Assembly (NCBI GenBank): GCA_000442015.1
Contig: KE561047.1
Span: 1-64,000, forward strand
Direction of reading: 5' to 3'
DNA: 64,000 bases
Origin: Rozella allomycis CSF55
Lineage: Eukaryota; Rozellomycota
Of this stretch, positions 13,546 to 24,842 are shown one piece after another. The translations under genes and the position numbers were made by a program. The notes under the pieces were generated by a model. The model had not been told where the DNA came from. It searched no databases and was given only the letters and a program-made list of their open reading frames with translations. Each line of letters starts with the position of its first letter. Within the stretch, counting starts at the first letter, position 1.

Positions 13546-13990
13546 ATGCTGGGATTCCTAAAGCCATCGTCAATATTATGCTATATTAACACCTAGTAAA
13601 CTGACATGTTATGATTCATTAGCAAAAGACCATTTCATTTATCGCGTGAAGCTAAAAGAAGACACAAAAAGAGGGTCTTGAGGATGGAAAGGAACATTGA
13701 AGTATTAAAGGAGTCAGGAGTCATCACAAAATCGTTAGTATGCCATATAAATCTATTTTTTGTAGGAAGTAGCTGATTCACAACCTAAATGGGAATCATT
13801 AACGAATGTGGAGAGATATACTTATTACAGCAGAAGAATGAGATCCAGAGTTCCAATCCAATTTCATGGAAAATGGTGCAAAACTATATTCAGATATGAA
13901 CAGCCATTGGATATTCCAATTAGAGTATGTTGGAAAAAAGACCTTCCTGCGATAAGACAAAAGCAAGAATCGCAAATTAAAATAAACTAA
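13546..13990 (+). CDS. MRPL31: Mitochondrial large ribosomal subunit protein mL60 (MRPL31)
   Basis: Three exons (introns 27 and 28 nt) encode 129 residues. The N-terminus MLGFLKPSSILCYINTYKRP followed by the basic HLSREAKRRHKKRVLRM and ERNIEVLKESGV matches the fungal mL60/MRPL31 plan (ML(G)xFKP..., RKARQRxRLRxVD.VI..L...GV). The second half, with YTYYSRRMRSRVPIQFHGKW, fits the PKxKYTxFSRxxxGYRK region. mL60 is essentially a fungal mitoribosome protein, which makes this gene useful for placing the organism. Imported to mitochondria; the basic N-terminus is compatible with a targeting signal. The gene is short and easily missed because its longest single frame is 60 codons. Confidence 0.8.
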
Positions 13991-14030
13991 GAACTTTTAG
14001 CTAATTAAGAAAACTGGCATATTGGTAATT

Positions 14031-14898
14031 TTATAATGAAAGTGATTGTCGAATGTTCGTGTAAACTTGAGAACATGAATCCATACCTGCCTGAAGGGCC
14101 TATTTTAATTAACCAATAATCTTACATTCGCCACTATATTTGCGTCTACATGACCTTTGAAATTTACAGTAGCAATTTCATTCATATTTGGCAAATAGGC
14201 AATAGATAATTGCCCAATTGACTTCTTTTCTTCGTAACAAGTTGCATCCACGATGATTTGATTTTCAACAAAATTCTACAAATTCTAAGATCTTTAATTA
14301 CCACTGTGGATCCTATAAGCATGTCTATCATATCAATTCCGGCATCCATCAACGCCAAAGACGCACACGTAATAGCATTTTCCAAAACAGCCCCATCATT
14401 TTCAAGCACGGTTATGTAGATATCGATCATTGACTTTGGAAACATGTCCAGTCGAATACATGACTTCAAAGCATCTTCGATAAACTTGGAATATTCCTTT
14501 TCTTCCTCATCCTACTAAACAAACCTAAAAAGTCGTACAGGTTGATGCGATCTTTTATTCTCACACGAGTATGGCGCAAATTTCAGTTCGCAGTACAATG
14601 TTGCATAGTCTTCAAACGTATCAGTCTTTAAATTCTGCTTCGGACCTTGCCTAATTTTACAAAATAGAAAACAGTACACTGCACATGATATTTTTGTATT
14701 TCCACATTCCAGATACGCAGATCCACTGGCACTGTCAATGACTGAAGTGCGAACAAAAAGTGGGCGTAGGGTATGCCCATCTCTGTTATCTTGACGCAGT
14801 CCCTGAGAATTAAAAATGGGAATATTTTTCTCTCTTCTTAAAGGCGCTACCGTAACTTCTGGGCAGGTTATTCTTTTTCTGTCAACTTGTGTTTCCAT
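14031..14898 (-). CDS. MTR3: Exosome core subunit Mtr3 (EXOSC6), RNase PH fold
   Basis: Encodes 253 residues in five exons (introns 27, 27, 26, 26 nt). Family landmarks: DNRDGHTLRPLFVRTSVIDS, ASGSAYLECGNTKISCAV, GPKQNL, LYCELKFAPYSCENKR, CIRLDMFPKSMIDIYITVLE, NDGAVLENAITCASLALMDA, GIDMIDMLIGSTV and VDATCYEEK. This is one of the six RNase PH-like subunits making the ring of the RNA exosome, acting in nuclear and cytoplasmic 3'-5' RNA decay and processing. Mtr3 is catalytically inert in eukaryotes, and no phosphorolytic active site is expected here. Rrp41 is the main alternative, but the GSAYLE.G.TK block and C-terminal DA.CYEE pattern fit Mtr3 better. Confidence 0.85.
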
Positions 14899-15018
14899 AA
14901 TTTTGGTCCCAAGCCACTCGGGATGAATTCATTGAAGAAATATATCAAGGATTGCTAATGATTATTCAATGAGAAATAATTTAGCTGTTTACGGTTGTGA
15001 TTTCTAGCGTGGCTTGGA
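14899..15018. promoter_or_regulatory. Divergent spacer MTR3/WDR6
   Basis: The 120 nt between two divergent start codons probably hold both promoters. No defined element is visible; the call rests on position. Confidence 0.3.
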
Positions 15019-17968
15019 ATGTCACTTTTTCTAAGTTGCCCTGTATCTCAAATACAATTCGTTGATCATGAATATTTCCTAGCGGGTAAATGATTATTTG
15101 ATATTTCATTCAGGAATAGGACCATATTTAAGTTTGAGACGAGCTAGGGATGGTGTTGAGTTTACGAGAGTGAAAATTATACACTTTAACAAGATATACG
15201 GTTTAAGAAAAAGTAAATAACGTTTTTNNNNNNNNNNNNNNNNNNNNNNNNNNNNNNNNNNNNNNNNNNNNNNNNNNNNNTGTGTTGGGGTGGTCGCCAG
15301 TGTTCTAAAATACGTGTTGGAAGAGATTCCATAGAGTTATTGGAAACTTTTGAAACCAGGGATTGGATAATGGATGCTCTTGAATTGCAAGATGGGAAGA
15401 TTGTGACAATTCAAATGCATAATTTTCTTCAAATTTATGAAAAGGGGAAGTTTTCCAATCCAATGTACAGTGAAGTTCATTGCATCTTGTAAGTTTTTGT
15501 ATTATTAGTAAAAGATATTCTGCTCGACTTGATGGCAAGACTATGGAAGATTTGATGGTTATTTCGGGGACAGTTTTCAACAAGATATTTGTTTGGCATT
15601 TGACTAATGAGAAGAATGATAAAGGAGAGTTTAAGATGACGAAAGTTCTTGTTGGACATGAAGTAATATTTTATTATTGGATTTAGAGGGTGTTATTTTT
15701 GAGGTTAATAAGCATCCAACGAAGCCATTGATAGTATCTGTTAGTGATGATAGAACTATAAGACAATGGGATTTGGAAAATGATAGTGTTGTTTGTAGTT
15801 ATGGGCATATGGCTAGAGTTTGGAAGTGTAATTTCCATTCTAATTTTCTAGTGTCTGTTTCGGAAGTAAGGTGGTGAAAGAATGAGTAAAGGATGCATGT
15901 TGCAAAGTTTGGGATTATGAAGGGAATTGTTTAAAGACATTTGAGTCGCATATTGGGAAGCATGTGTGGTCTTATGCGTGTAGTCCGAATGAAGATTATG
16001 TGTTGACTGGAGGGGGTGATGGATCGATTAAAAAGTTTTCTTTGGGATTTTTAAATGAAAAGAAAATATTTTATCCATTGGATATTCAAAAGAATTTTGT
16101 TCAAGGAGAGATTGTGAGATCATTTTGCCTGTTTAAAGAAATAGTTTATGTGTTGACGACGTTTGGGTAAAATGATAAAGTAAAACAATAAAGAAATGTG
16201 TATGAAATGAATGGAGAAACAAGGTTGATTTATTTTCATGAGAATTTGAAGATATTTTGTGTGATGAATGTGTTGAAAGATGGAAGATTAGTTTTAGGTG
16301 ATGGAGAAGGACTGATCCATTATCCTTTAGAAAATAAAGTTGTGGAATATTCAGATGAAAAAATAATAAATATATTTTCATCAAAGAAAGAACAATCGAT
16401 GTTTTTGTATACATTGAAGAATGGATTGGTTTTGTTTGATGAGAAGATAATTTCATTTCAATTTGAATATTTGAAAAATGAACTTCCAACGTTTGTTGAA
16501 TATTTAAATGAAAATACTTTGTTGATGGGAACGAGAAAAGGTTCAATTGTTGCTTTTAATAAAGAAAATGGCCAATTGATTTCAAAATTAAAAATATCAA
16601 AAGATTGCATCACAAAGATTTTATTTTATGATGATGGATTTTACGTTACAGAAAGATTTGGAAATTTATCATTTTTAAAGTTTGAAAATTCTGAAATAAA
16701 ATTGATTTGGACTGAAAAAATAACAAAAGGATCTCTAGAAGATATTTTTGAATTTAACAATAAAATTTATTTGACGGGATTTTGGCAAAAGAAATTTTTG
16801 ATCTTTAATATTGAAAAACACGTGATCTGTGAGGTGCCATGTGGAGGTGCCCATAGAGTTTGGTCATTTGATGAAATAAAAAGAGAATTTTACTTTATAA
16901 GACATTTGAATATTAATAAAACTAAACCATTAATTGAAATCAATGAAGAAAATTCCATTCTTGTTCCATCTTTACATGGAAGAGAAATTAGATGCATCTG
17001 TGTTATAGAAAAGACAGAAAATGAAACAATTTTTGCAACTGGATCTGAAGAATGTTTTTTAAAACTATGGAAATGTAAATTCTCCATCAAAACTTAATGT
17101 TAGATGATTTTAAAACAAATGAAATTTCAGAAATATTTGGGATTAGAAAACATCGTTCAATGATTCGTTTAATAAAGAAATCAAAATCATTTGTTATTTC
17201 TGCTGGTGGTGCTGAACAATTATTTTTATGGAAGTTTGAAAATAAAAGATTAATTCTTCTTGATTCTTTACCAACTGCCAGTGAAATACACGACGTTAGA
17301 ATAATGGATGTTGGAATTATCGAAAAAGAAAATTCATTATTTTTGTTTGTTATTTATTCAGATGGAATTTTAAGGGTTTGGAAAAGAATTAACAATTTTG
17401 AATTAATTGACGAAATTTCAGTTTCAAAAAGATGTCCAACTAGAATTGAAATCTCTAATAGTTTTAAAGTTTTTACTGCAGCAACAGATGGCTTCATTAC
17501 TGCATGGGAATTAAACGAATCAAAACTCACAAAAATTGGTGAAATTAAAACTCATCAATCTGGAATACACGGCCTTTCATTAATTGAAAATGATGATGAA
17601 ATAACAATTATTACTTCTGGTGATGACACTTCAATCTGCACTCTATCGTTCATCAAAGGTAAACTTTTAAAACTTGATGAAAATCATGGCTCACATTACT
17701 CTGCCGTTCAAGGTACTATTCATACTCCTAGTTCAAATAGATATCAAATGTTTCAATAGAAACAAATTTTGTTCTGTTTCTATCGATCAGAGGCTAAAAG
17801 TTTGGGATTCTTCAAACATTCAAAAGCCATTAAACGAAATTCTCATAAATATCCCAGATGCCTCATCAATTGACTTGTAACAATTTTTATCAAACTTAAT
17901 GTAGTCTATGTGAAGATATCATTGGTGTTGTTGGATTAGGCTTAGAAATTATTAAAATAAATCAATAG
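15019..17968 (+). CDS. WDR6: WD40 protein WDR6 / Rtt10 (Trm734)
   Basis: At least nine exons (eight introns of 26-29 nt, plus a 53-nt run of n at 15228-15280) encode roughly 900 residues. WD-type repeats are seen at HEGVIFEVNKHPTKPLIVSV, SDDRTIRQWDLEND, GHMARVWKCNFH, EDYVLTGGGDGSIKKF, FATGSEECFLKLWK, ISAGGAEQLFLWKF, HQSGIHGLSLI and CSVSIDQRLKVWDS, ending GVVGLGLEIIKINQ. The GHEGVIF and GHxARVW blocks with two propellers are typical of WDR6/Rtt10, the partner of the FTSJ1/Trm7 methyltransferase for 2'-O-methylation of the tRNA wobble nucleotide 34; yeast Rtt10 is also linked to endosomal recycling. The first exon is MSLFLSCPVSQIQFVDHEYF. Codons hidden by the gap cannot be read. Confidence 0.82.
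15228..15280. other. Sequence gap (53 n)
   Basis: A run of n inside the 5' part of the WDR6 gene. Flanking frames (KIYGLRKSK before, CWGGRQCSKIRVGRDSIEL after) both belong to the WDR6 product, so the gap hides coding sequence or an intron of that gene. Confidence 0.95.
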
Positions 17969-17983
17969 AATAATTAAAAGTGT

Positions 17984-19620
17984 TTATATGTGATCTTCTT
18001 CTTCAAAATTAAACTTTTGAGATGTCCATTGCTTGCCCCTGATCGGTGAACTGGATCGGCTTCGGTTATGTCCTTGCTCCTTTTCATCAAAATGGTGCTC
18101 CCTGTCAGGGCTATCCATCTCAACCACAATCTCATTCAACTGAAACGGATCATCGCTGTCAGCCAATTGCTCCAATCCATACCTCATACACAAACAATTT
18201 CATATTTACCATCTATTATCCCTTCTCGGCCTCCACACATAAATAACAGCCACAAATCCAAAAGTAAATAATATCGTTGACCATCCTTCCCTGAAAAACC
18301 ATATCTTATCCCAATTGGATGCCCGCCATTCTGTATTTCTTAAATTTACCAAAAATAAACCCAGAATCAGAATCATCATAAAAATACACACAGAAAAAAA
18401 TATCTTCAATATTCTTTCCAATGTCTTAAACATGCCAACCTTTACCAATTGCCGCTTTTGCTCTAATAGTGTTTTCGTTTCTTTAAGGCTTTTCAGGATC
18501 CAAAAGAAAAATATGGTATATGTTAATGATGATGGTATCACAAGAAGAAATGAAAGAAACGATTTCTCGTCAATGAAATTGTCTCCAATATTCTTGCAGA
18601 TGCATGCAGCAAAATGAATATACGCCAAACCAAGAAACCTCTTCTTATTTGGTCCTATTGATGGCCTATGTTAATATTAATTCTAGAGTACTTTGCTGTC
18701 CCATATCCACTGCAAACTATCAATAATGTAAACAGGGTTAATGAAATCCTTGCACTGTCAAAAAGAATTATCAATAAGCTTAACCAGAAGGCTACGTAAT
18801 TCAAAACAACACTATTTACATGACACACCTGTAGAATTCATATAACTATAAAACCACGTTTGTATTCCATTTTCTATCACAAGGACGCCAATAAGTGCAA
18901 GAATAACTTTTTGCAGATTCTGCAAATCTTTTTTGAAAATATAGCAGAGAACAATCCAACCAATCATCACCAATGAAAGGATAACAAACAATGTCAAATA
19001 GAACTTTTAATTTTAATCACTCGTATTACTTGAATCAATGGGTACTCTTCAATATTCAAATATCCGCTGGCATTGGTGATGCTGATGGTACCTTTGGCAA
19101 CTGCATTGGCTGATAACGCCTGAAATACAACCACGTATAACCCAGTGCCTTTTAAATCATCGACATTAAATGTTAATTGATTCTTTTCCACATCTAATAT
19201 AGATGATTTAGCAGATTGCACCCCATCAGGCACCAATGGTTGTTGAAATTTGTTCGAATCACATTGCGCAGTTTTAAGCTGCTCATATACTTTATCCACA
19301 CAGAAAAAAGACTCCTTTTCTATCATTTCCTTCAGCTTTTCTTTGTCTTGCAGGTAATTGAACATATACACCCCAATAACACCTTTCGACTCGTCCTTTA
19401 ATAGATTCACTGCTTAACTTTTTTGAAAGAAATTACATGACACCTTTGGCTCATAGTTTGAATTACTAATCATGTCTTTTCCTCCAACAAATACTGCTTG
19501 CATCATAAATTGAGAATTCTAGTCACATGATGGCCAATACATTACAAAAGCAACATCAACCGCGCTAATACTACATGTTAGACAAAAGAAGATTGCAAGT
19601 AGCCTCTGTGTTGACCACAT
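17984..19620 (-). CDS. GOST seven-transmembrane protein, TMEM87 type
   Basis: Seven exons (introns 27, 24, 26, 28, 26, 27 nt) encode 492 residues. It starts with a signal peptide (MWSTQRLLAIFFCLTCSISA), then a lumenal domain with cysteines in CVDKVYEQ and TAQCDSNKF, then seven membrane segments beginning at YLTLFVILSLVMIGWIVLCY. Diagnostic stretches are GIQTWFYSYMNSTG, LIVCSGYGTAKPSIGPNKKR, FFFWILKSLKETKTLLEQKR, WSTILFTFGFVAVIYVWRPR with DNRWYGLEQL, and an acidic cytoplasmic tail. These are the features of TMEM87/PTM1/GPR107-class Golgi and endosome proteins implicated in retrograde traffic. The 24-nt intron is the shortest seen in the window. The stop codon lies 15 nt from the convergent WDR6 stop. 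Confidence 0.88.
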
Positions 19621-19646
19621 CTTAGGTCTAAGCCGCAAATAGAATA

Positions 19647-20234
19647 ATGACTTCCTTAGACCCAAGTTTTGGGCCCAATCGGTCTAATGGCAACCTCAAA
19701 TCAAATTTGCTAAACGTCGCAAAGTCTTCTGTAGCCATTACAGGCTCGAAACAAAATATAGCACAGCAAGATGAGCCCGCTGAAATCGGGCAAGTAATGT
19801 TCGAGAACACTTATAAAACGAAGCCAGATAAAAAGTAAAAAATAGATATCGTTGCATTGCAGATTTTTTGCTAGTTCCTCCTTGGAAAAACTCTTGACCG
19901 ATTTGTTGAAACAGAATTTAGAAAAGACGACTTATTCACCTGACACTGCTCCAGAATTGGCCAAGAAAATATCTTCATTAGCTATACAGGAAATTAATAG
20001 TATCAATGCTTGTGTCTATTTATTAGAAATGGGATATAACCGCTACAAGTTTGTAGCAGAAGTGGTAATTGTGGAGGCGGCTGGTCAAGGCCTGAAAGTA
20101 ATGTCGAGATGCCTTTGGGATACTAAATCAGATTCTTATTGTACAGCGTCTTTTAAAAATGTAATAATACATTTGGTTTTTAACAGGGCTCGCTATTTGC
20201 AACCATCATGGTTTTTGGGTGTTACTTTGAATAA
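19647..20234 (+). CDS. Tctex1-type dynein light chain (DYNLT2-like)
   Basis: Three exons (28 and 26 nt introns) give 177 residues. After a 60-residue N-terminal extension comes the Tctex1 fold: MFENTYKTKP, then LLTDLLKQNLEKTTYSPDTA, AIQEINSINACVYLLEMGYN, RYKFVAEVVIVEAAGQGLKV, SRCLWDTKSDSYCTASFKN, and the closing strand GSLFATIMVFGCYFE. The extension and the YxFxxEVxIxE pattern fit the TCTEX1D/DYNLT2B group used by dynein-2 and axonemal dyneins rather than cytoplasmic DYNLT1. This supports a flagellated life stage. Start codons of this gene and the divergent TMEM87-like gene are 26 nt apart, one of the tightest divergent pairs here. Confidence 0.85.
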
Positions 20235-20271
20235 AAAGAAATCGAAATGAAAATAGATTGTAAATCTATAT

Positions 20272-21334
20272 TTAATCATTTATTTCTTCTGCCTTCCTTT
20301 TTCTTTTCGTCAATTCTCGAGTAAATAGCATCTAATAAGAACTTATCGTTTAGTTTACTGAATGAGCCCATCCTGCATATTCACCATAAAGAGATTGAAA
20401 ATACTCTTTCATCTCATCGTGAAGCTTTGGAGATACTGAAGCAGGTTTCTTGCGGCCGTTTTTATTGGCCCAAACAGTCGCAATGTGTGTATCGACAGGA
20501 ACCGCCATCGTTTTGTCTAATGACATCAAGGCTATGCATTCAGCAACCTTTGGACCAACTCCTGAAAATGATAGCAATTTTTTGATAGTCTCTTCATAAG
20601 AAGCTGAACGAAGTGATTCAAGAGAGAATTTAGGATCATTAAAGAGATTCTGAACCGTTTTATGAATATATTTAGCACGATAACCAAATCCAAGAATCCT
20701 TAAATCTTCCTCCAATGTCTCGCATTTTGCCATAACCTCTATTGACGGGAAAGTATAAAATTTCTCGCTTTCTACTAGTCCAGCCAAATTTCCATACTTT
20801 TTACAGATATTAAGAACCTAGTAAATAAAACGTATGTACTTTACCATAGACGATATTCGCGGTACATTATTATTGGATGAGCAAATAAATGATATCAGAG
20901 TGGGGAATGGTTCCAATCTAAGAACTCTGTTACCGACACATGTATCCGCAATAGCGTTATCTTTTTGCCTCCAGATTTTAATCAGTGATTCTATATCAAT
21001 GTCTAACTGAAAATATTCAAAAAGTCGTTGTTTCAATGATTTACGTATGTGACCATCTGGATCTTCTATCAAAACTTTATGGCAGAAGAAATAAAACTGA
21101 TTGTATTCTATTCAGTAAAAATCAATGTTTTCATCTTACCCCCTTCTAGCTGTTTTAAGGTCACCAAGAACGAGCCGTATAAAACGCTGGTCCTATATTT
21201 GTAAATCTAATGGCATACCATTCATTGTCTTTCAGTTCTCGCCAAACAAATGATTGTCCAGTTGGCAAAACTTTACGGAGTCTAAGTTGTCGGTCATCTT
21301 TTAAGGAAAATATTTCCCAGTTATATGACGTCAT
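20272..21334 (-). CDS. OGG1: 8-oxoguanine DNA glycosylase OGG1
   Basis: A 316-residue product from five exons (introns 26, 32, 27, 27 nt). N-terminal OGG domain: LRKVLPTGQSFVWRELKDNE, then GSFLVTLKQLEGEYNQFYFF. Helix-hairpin-helix domain: LISFICSSNNNVPRISSMV, SFSGVGPKVAECIALMSLDK and VPVDTHIATVW. The catalytic lysine of the family (human K249) is the K in GVGPKVAEC and the active-site aspartate is in PVDTH, so both key residues are present. Role: base-excision repair of 8-oxoguanine, nuclear and often also mitochondrial. Human-type length is 345; this one has a short tail ending TKRKRKAEEIND. An upstream in-frame ATG at 21385 would add 17 residues; I prefer 21334 because MTSYNWE matches where homologues begin. 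Confidence 0.95.
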
Positions 21335-21388
21335 CAGTACTAAGCGCCACTGCGATAAAAATATACGAATTAAATAAAAATGCACAAT

Positions 21389-21902
21389 TTATTTGCTGAT
21401 TGCAGACTTGGGGACAACAGGCGCTATGGGCTTATGAATATGACATTTATCTCTTACCTGTCCAGGTTGACCACCTTGTTGATGCATCTTTTGTTCGTTT
21501 TCTAATTGTGTCCAAAACATCTCAGCGTCGTATGCCACCTTAAGAAAACATAAGCATAATGTAGATTACCATTGCTGGAATACCAACCAAAATGCTTGTG
21601 GTGGCAAGGCTCCAGCCAACCCTTCCTAATACAGTGGCTATCTTCCAAGAATTGTCCCAAGTATTTAAGACTATTTTTTTCAATCTTTTCCGTGTGGCAT
21701 ATGGTATGATATCTTGAAGCGCCAAAATTCGATCTCTTAGTGTTTCCGTACTTTCCTCGTTTTCAATTTCTTCTTCGTCCTCTGTTATATAAAAGGAATC
21801 ATCTAGGTCCTGTTCGTTTTCATTAATTTCTTTAACTTTCATATTGTCAAACGCAAGGGTCATGATGATTAAATTACCTTTTACGGATACCACGTCAGAC
21901 AC
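21389..21902 (-). CDS. TOM22: Mitochondrial import receptor Tom22
   Basis: Encodes 151 residues (introns 31 and 27 nt). The N-terminal cytosolic part is strongly acidic (ENEQDLDDSFYITEDEEEIE), as in Tom22 receptors. Then ESTETLRDRILALQDIIPYA, TRKRLKKIVLNTWDNSWKIA and a single membrane span TTSILVGIPAMVAYDAEMFW, followed by a short intermembrane-space tail rich in Q (ENEQKMHQQGGQPGQ). Tom22 is the central receptor and organiser of the TOM complex, inserted N-out in the outer membrane. The match to fungal Tom22 around ERLxALKDIVPPxTR is good; length is as expected. Presence of a TOM receptor shows that a protein-importing mitochondrion is retained. Confidence 0.85.
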
Positions 21903-22110
21903 AGTAAGATCATGTTAAAATCGGGGTTCAATAATCATAATGCATTATGTATGCAAAATAGTATTTACAGATATCCGAATTTAGGTAAATCAAATATTTC
22001 CACTTAAGCAGTACAAGTTACTCAAGTAAAGTCCTTAAGTTAAGAAAAAGTTCTAACAATTTATAAACTTTTAAAACGACGAGTTTGAGATCAACAGTCA
22101 TCAGCCACCG

Positions 22111-23640
22111 ATGATTTTCTTAATACCGGTTTTTGTAGCGTTTTTCTTCTTACCTGGGATGCAGTCCCATCTGTGCCCTGATGAAATAGAAAATTTTTTG
22201 AATAGCAAAAATGCTACATCCTATTTGTCGACCAGAATGATTGATAATTATATCGAGAGAGGAAATTTCTACAACAATGAAAAATACATTGAATGTCTTC
22301 ATACGTACCTAGCAAAATGTTTGACTATTAAAGTAGCCGAGGAAACAATACAGGACTATGCTCCTAGATTTGCGGAGAAAATAGTGTCAATCTTAATAGA
22401 AAAAGGCAATCTGGAAGTGCGGCCTTGTAAAGAAATGAATGCTGATCTTCATAACTTTTTGGAGCTTTTAAACGACATTATATCACCTAACGGTATTTTT
22501 GATGATTTAGCGCTTCGAATGTTTTCATTGCTTAGTTTTATAGATGTGACATGTGCTACAAATTACGACCTCAACAAAATGTTTTTCTACGATAAATTGG
22601 CCGAAATATTTAGTGACTCAGAGAAGATGAAAGCCGTGAATATTACCAAATTCTACAAATTAAAGGACAATCTCGCTGTCGTCAGCCTTCCACTTCTTCA
22701 AAGTTTGCCTTTTAGTGAGACATTCTATGATATCCATTTTTCATATATGAGACATTTAGATACAAAAAATTGTCTGAGCGAAAATTCAAAAATATGCATA
22801 CTTCACAACTATGAAGAATATACATCCTTGTTTCCAGATTGTGCTTTATATTTGCAAGTTTTTTTTCAAAGTTTGAATCCGTATGTCGACAAATGGCCAA
22901 GGGAGTGGCTCTTCAATTACGGAAAAAATTGTGCCGCTATCAAAAAGAAAAATATTTTGTATGGAAATCAAGATAAATGGCCCTTAAATAACATTAACAT
23001 TTCAATGTTTGATCCCAAAGATGAATTCTCGGATTTATTTTTGTTTATGAAGATCCTTTATGCGATGTATAGAGATCCTCAAATAATTAATAGATTTTTG
23101 TTATTTAATACATCATCCCATGAATTTGATGTTCCTTTTATTCTTGATATTTCTAACAATTTAACTCTTGCAGTCAAGGATGAGTTGCCATTCCGAGATG
23201 AAATCAAGGATCCTCCTTTTATTCGGGTAATAGTAGAGGCCAAAGAATGTTTGTCGTACTTAGCAAGAGATAAAATTATAACTATTCAACAACAGAGATT
23301 GTTGAATGAATTAATGGATACGCATGCGTCTAACTATAGAATACCTAATGAATGGTACATTAACGTTCTCTTTTTTTATCTTTTCTCCAACTATATGGAT
23401 GATATCATAAATTCCCAAGCATCAGGCCATATACATATTGGTCCAGTAAATGCCTTCATCAAGAAAGTCATTGAACACTCACATCAATGGCTTTATCAAG
23501 AAGAAGATAACTTGGAAATTGTTTTAGCTGCATGGATAGTTTCTATCAGTATTGGAATCTTTAGTACAGTGTATTACATCGCACGAGAACTTTACGAACG
23601 AACAAAGCGGAAAAGTACTATTTTTGTAGCCCAGCAATAG
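22111..23640 (+). CDS. Orphan type I membrane protein, 509 aa, intronless
   Basis: One uninterrupted frame of 509 codons, unusual in a region where nearly every gene is split. The N-terminus MIFLIPVFVAFFFLPGMQS is a signal peptide; a long helical, cysteine-bearing ectodomain follows (for example CPDEIENF, CLHTYLAKC, VRPCKEMNAD, FIDVTCATNY, KICILHNYEE, FPDCALYLQ); a single span near residue 475 (IVLAAWIVSISIGIFSTVYY) is followed by a basic tail (RELYERTKRKS). I do not recognise any domain. It neighbours a second intronless protein of the same architecture, so the two may be diverged relatives or a lineage-specific pair. A surface or endomembrane role is inference from topology. Confidence 0.85.
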   Translation: MIFLIPVFVAFFFLPGMQSHLCPDEIENFLNSKNATSYLSTRMIDNYIERGNFYNNEKYIECLHTYLAKCLTIKVAEETIQDYAPRFAEKIVSILIEKGNLEVRPCKEMNADLHNFLELLNDIISPNGIFDDLALRMFSLLSFIDVTCATNYDLNKMFFYDKLAEIFSDSEKMKAVNITKFYKLKDNLAVVSLPLLQSLPFSETFYDIHFSYMRHLDTKNCLSENSKICILHNYEEYTSLFPDCALYLQVFFQSLNPYVDKWPREWLFNYGKNCAAIKKKNILYGNQDKWPLNNINISMFDPKDEFSDLFLFMKILYAMYRDPQIINRFLLFNTSSHEFDVPFILDISNNLTLAVKDELPFRDEIKDPPFIRVIVEAKECLSYLARDKIITIQQQRLLNELMDTHASNYRIPNEWYINVLFFYLFSNYMDDIINSQASGHIHIGPVNAFIKKVIEHSHQWLYQEEDNLEIVLAAWIVSISIGIFSTVYYIARELYERTKRKSTIFVAQQ

Positions 23641-23875
23641 TTTTATCATATTGACATTTGGATTTTGAATAAATTGATAATTAAATTTATTTATTTTCAC
23701 TTTAGAGCTCTTTCTTTAGTTTATGAATTGATGAGATCAGTTTAACAGTAACAGAACAAACACATTTCCAGTTTAGTAATTATATATTCCATCCTTTAAT
23801 ATTAGGAACAGCGATCATAAGCTGTTAATTCTTGTATTTGATTCGTCCTCCATCTAAAACCCTGCGCCACAAAAA

Positions 23876-24712
23876 ATGACTTCTTCGCTTCCCGTCATAA
23901 TACTTTTGAAAATTTGTTTACTATGTAATGGAATCCAGTCTATCTCCAATATCACACCTCTTAAGTTTAACGACACATCTAAATCCGCTGTTATTATGCT
24001 TCATCCAAAATCGTATGATTTTTGCAAAATTGCCTACCAAGAAAGCCAGAAATTAACAAGATTAAGAAATCTTAAAACGTATCAAGCGGTGGACAAACTC
24101 CAAAATCATTTAACAGTTTTGAAGCTTCGATCTTCACATAATAGATACTTGAAATTATTCTACGATTTCATTTTTCTTCTCAAGTGCCCACTCATGGAAG
24201 AATTATATGATATTGGCTCAATAATGATTAGAAGATTTAGTTCGATAAGGAGATCTTGGGATTCTGTGGCACTAATGAGAAATATAGTTAAATTAGTATT
24301 TTTAGCAAGGACGTCCAATTTTTTAGTACCATCACCTCAATTAGAATACACAGTCCTGGATTTGATGAAAAGCTCTGAAGTTTTATTGGATGATGTTGCC
24401 ACGGGAATCGAAATGTTATTAAGATCAGAATCGATTAAGATGCTTCCAAAAAGTGAAACTGGTGATGTCAAAAGTGAGATATATGATTTTAGAAACGATG
24501 ATGTTACACTGAAGGTACTTATGTCTGTTTCATGGATTATTGCATTACTTTCTCTTTGGCTTTCTTTCAGTTTATATTTCTTAAATAGAAAGCTAAAAAA
24601 GAATTCTGTCTGTCATTATGTATCTACCTTTGAAAAGTGTTCAAATAAAGATGGTGGATTTGAAGATCCACGGTCAGTTTCTGAATTATCCACACCTATA
24701 GTTCTTATGTAA
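23876..24712 (+). CDS. Orphan type I membrane protein, 278 aa, intronless
   Basis: A single 278-codon frame with a cleavable signal peptide (MTSSLPVIILLKICLLCNGI), an N-glycosylation-like NITPLKFNDTS segment, a helical ectodomain rich in L/R/S, and one membrane span near residue 220 (VLMSVSWIIALLSLWLSFSL) followed by a cytoplasmic tail RKLKKNSVCHYVSTFEKC. Topology is the same as the 509-residue protein 235 nt upstream on the same strand, and both lack introns. No family recognised. The AT-rich spacers on either side (235 and 130 nt) show nothing further. Recent retroposition is one explanation for the missing introns; lineage-specific origin is another. Confidence 0.8.
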   Translation: MTSSLPVIILLKICLLCNGIQSISNITPLKFNDTSKSAVIMLHPKSYDFCKIAYQESQKLTRLRNLKTYQAVDKLQNHLTVLKLRSSHNRYLKLFYDFIFLLKCPLMEELYDIGSIMIRRFSSIRRSWDSVALMRNIVKLVFLARTSNFLVPSPQLEYTVLDLMKSSEVLLDDVATGIEMLLRSESIKMLPKSETGDVKSEIYDFRNDDVTLKVLMSVSWIIALLSLWLSFSLYFLNRKLKKNSVCHYVSTFEKCSNKDGGFEDPRSVSELSTPIVLM

Positions 24713-24842
24713 CTGACACTTTCTAGGTTCTCACATTTTTTTGATACCCCACCGCATTTCACAAAAGCTTCCACAATGAAGTCAATAAATAAATAAAATA
24801 GATAAAATCATGATTTATTTATAATATTTACATTGTTATGAT

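Noticed and set aside
14182-14300. An unspliced reading of MTR3 ending in RICRILLKIKSSW...QI.
   Set aside because: A 26-nt intron removal gives NFVENQIIVDATCYEEKKS, the conserved exosome subunit ending; the unspliced tail is intron plus out-of-frame sequence.
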